6,717 bases of DNA from Bacteroidia bacterium (GTDB taxonomy: Bacteria; Bacteroidota; Bacteroidia; Flavobacteriales; Flavobacteriaceae), in NCBI GenBank assembly GCA_030425715.1, contig JAUIAA010000117.1, positions 1 to 6,717 on the forward strand. Reading direction: 5' to 3'. Shown piece after piece: positions 6,151 through 6,717 of the stretch. The position numbers and the translations under genes were made by a program. A model generated the notes under the pieces. It did no database searches, had not been told where the DNA came from, and saw nothing but the letters and a program-made list of their open reading frames with translations. Numbering within the stretch: position 1 is the stretch's first letter; each line of letters opens with the position of its first letter.

Positions 6151-6558
6151 ATGAGAAACGCAGGAATTTGGTTAGATCAAAAACAAGCCAATATCATTGT
6201 GCTTTGGGATAACTCAGTAACCACTAGAACCATTTTATCTGGAATTGATACTCGACAAAGAATTCCAGGTGAAACAAAACAATTTGGAAGATTTGGCGAT
6301 CAATATTTAACAAAAGAAACTACCCAGAAAAACAAAATTGACAATCAAACCGTAAAATATTTAGATACAATAATCGAGGCTCTAAAAAATATAGATAGTT
6401 TTATTATTTTTGGACCAGCCGAAGCAAAAATTAAATTAAAAAACCAGCTGCAAAATTATCCTAAAATTGCAACTGGTTTAAAAGAAGTTTTAACAGAAGA
6501 GAATATTACTGAAAATCAAAAAATAGCTTTTGTAAAAAACTATTTTAAAAACTTATAA
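6151..6558 (+). CDS. Conserved hypothetical protein, 135 residues (GIWLD...GPAEAK family)
   Basis: I chose the ATG at 6151 because the product then begins RNAGIWLDQKQANIIVL, the usual N-terminal strand of a widespread bacterial family. The in-frame ATG at 6097 would add 18 low-complexity residues overlapping the deaminase. Landmarks are GIWLD at 5-9, PGETKQFGRFGD at 39-50, a helix around KYLDTIIEAL (69-78), strand plus loop FIIFGPAEAK at 84-93, and a C-terminal ENQKIAFVKNYF at 121-132. From memory, relatives are listed as hypothetical or 'translational machinery protein' and are suggested to be distantly related to archaeo-eukaryotic release-factor (eRF1/Pelota) domains; that link is uncertain and the cellular role is unknown. 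No signal peptide or membrane segment is visible, so it is probably cytoplasmic. It lies 13 bases after the deaminase, likely in the same transcript, and its last six bases overlap the converging gene. Confidence 0.85.
   Translation: MRNAGIWLDQKQANIIVLWDNSVTTRTILSGIDTRQRIPGETKQFGRFGDQYLTKETTQKNKIDNQTVKYLDTIIEALKNIDSFIIFGPAEAKIKLKNQLQNYPKIATGLKEVLTEENITENQKIAFVKNYFKNL
6438..6479 (-). terminator. Candidate minus-strand intrinsic terminator inside the plus-strand hypothetical gene
   Basis: On the minus strand, AAACCAGTTGCAA (6479-6467), a 13-base loop and TTGCAGCTGGTTT (6453-6441) make a 13-bp stem with one G-U wobble, and a T6 run spans 6443-6438, followed by AATTTAATTTTT. On the plus strand the wobble becomes a C-A mismatch and no T run follows. 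It sits 74 bases past the stop of the minus-strand oxidoreductase gene and covers codons 97-110 of the overlapping gene. Confidence 0.55.
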
Positions 6559-6717
6559 TACCCAACCCTTTCTATATTCTCTTTTTACAAATTGATTGGC
6601 TTCCTCAAAATTAGTTACTTTCATGCTTTTACCATCCCAAAGTAATTTTTTACGTCCAGGGTAATTATAACCTCTTTTTATTTTCTCTCTTATATTATAG
6701 CTTCTAATAGCCAAATT
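6553..6717 (-). CDS. Probable Gfo/Idh/MocA-family oxidoreductase, C-terminal 54 residues (5' end outside window)
   Basis: The minus strand is open from the window edge to TAA at 6555-6553. The visible 54 residues begin NLAIRSYNIREKIKRGYNYP, continue PGRKKLLWDGKSMKVTN, and end FEEANQFVKREYRKGWVL. The PGR-kkLLWDGk-MKVTNf-eANqFVkReYRkGW pattern is what I recall as the C-terminal end of a Bacteroidota group of NAD(P)-dependent Gfo/Idh/MocA oxidoreductases, many of which carry a Tat signal and act on sugars or glycosides. The Rossmann domain and catalytic residues lie beyond the window, so cofactor and substrate cannot be judged. The identification rests on this tail alone. The gene converges on the plus-strand hypothetical gene with a 6-base overlap, and its likely terminator lies within that gene. 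Confidence 0.72.
   Translation of the reverse strand, partial: NLAIRSYNIREKIKRGYNYPGRKKLLWDGKSMKVTNFEEANQFVKREYRKGWVL

Noticed and set aside
6613..6651. Possible plus-strand terminator for the fumC transcript (AGTTACTTT / AAAGTAATT then T6)
   Set aside because: The stem has a single G-C pair and one wobble with a 17-base loop inside the coding sequence of the minus-strand gene; too weak to call.
1..6717. Novel defence, mobile or biosynthetic system
   Set aside because: The genes are two outer-membrane receptors, fumarase, a purine deaminase, a conserved hypothetical, a small membrane protein and an oxidoreductase tail; there are no integrase, transposase, toxin, nuclease or repeat-array signs.

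Overview
The window looks like chromosomal DNA from a member of the Bacteroidota, most likely the family Flavobacteriaceae. It is strongly AT-rich, its genes lack Shine-Dalgarno sequences and have A-rich leaders, and there are TAnnTTTG-like -7 promoter elements. It also carries outer-membrane receptors of the carboxypeptidase-regulatory-domain/plug/barrel type typical of that phylum. No mobile element, CRISPR array, rRNA or tRNA was seen.

Left part (1-4151): the 3' end of one TonB-dependent-receptor-like barrel gene is followed by a 54-codon membrane-protein gene on the minus strand, with its own candidate promoter and a good minus-strand terminator. A full-length 818-residue paralogue of the first receptor comes next and ends in a strong intrinsic terminator. 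The two receptors are homologous through most of the barrel, so this is a tandem family pair with a small divergent/convergent gene between them. No SusD-type lipoprotein partner is present.

Right part (4153-6558): a promoter-like element leads into fumC (class II fumarase, TCA cycle). It is followed on the same strand by a guanine-deaminase-type enzyme (guaD-like, purine salvage/catabolism) and a 135-residue conserved protein of unknown role. No terminator separates the three, so they may be co-transcribed. I see no biochemical reason for the grouping. The deaminase start is uncertain, because family-like sequence continues upstream of its first ATG.

Right edge (6553-6717): the C-terminal 54 residues of a minus-strand protein, probably a Gfo/Idh/MocA-family oxidoreductase, converge on the conserved protein. 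The two stop codons share the palindrome TTATAA, and the likely terminator of the minus-strand gene lies inside the plus-strand coding sequence.

Most of the window is ordinary core and outer-membrane content. I found no convincing new multi-gene system. The best leads are the missed small membrane protein, the deaminase 5' end with its 11-bp inverted repeat, and the terminator nested antisense within a gene.
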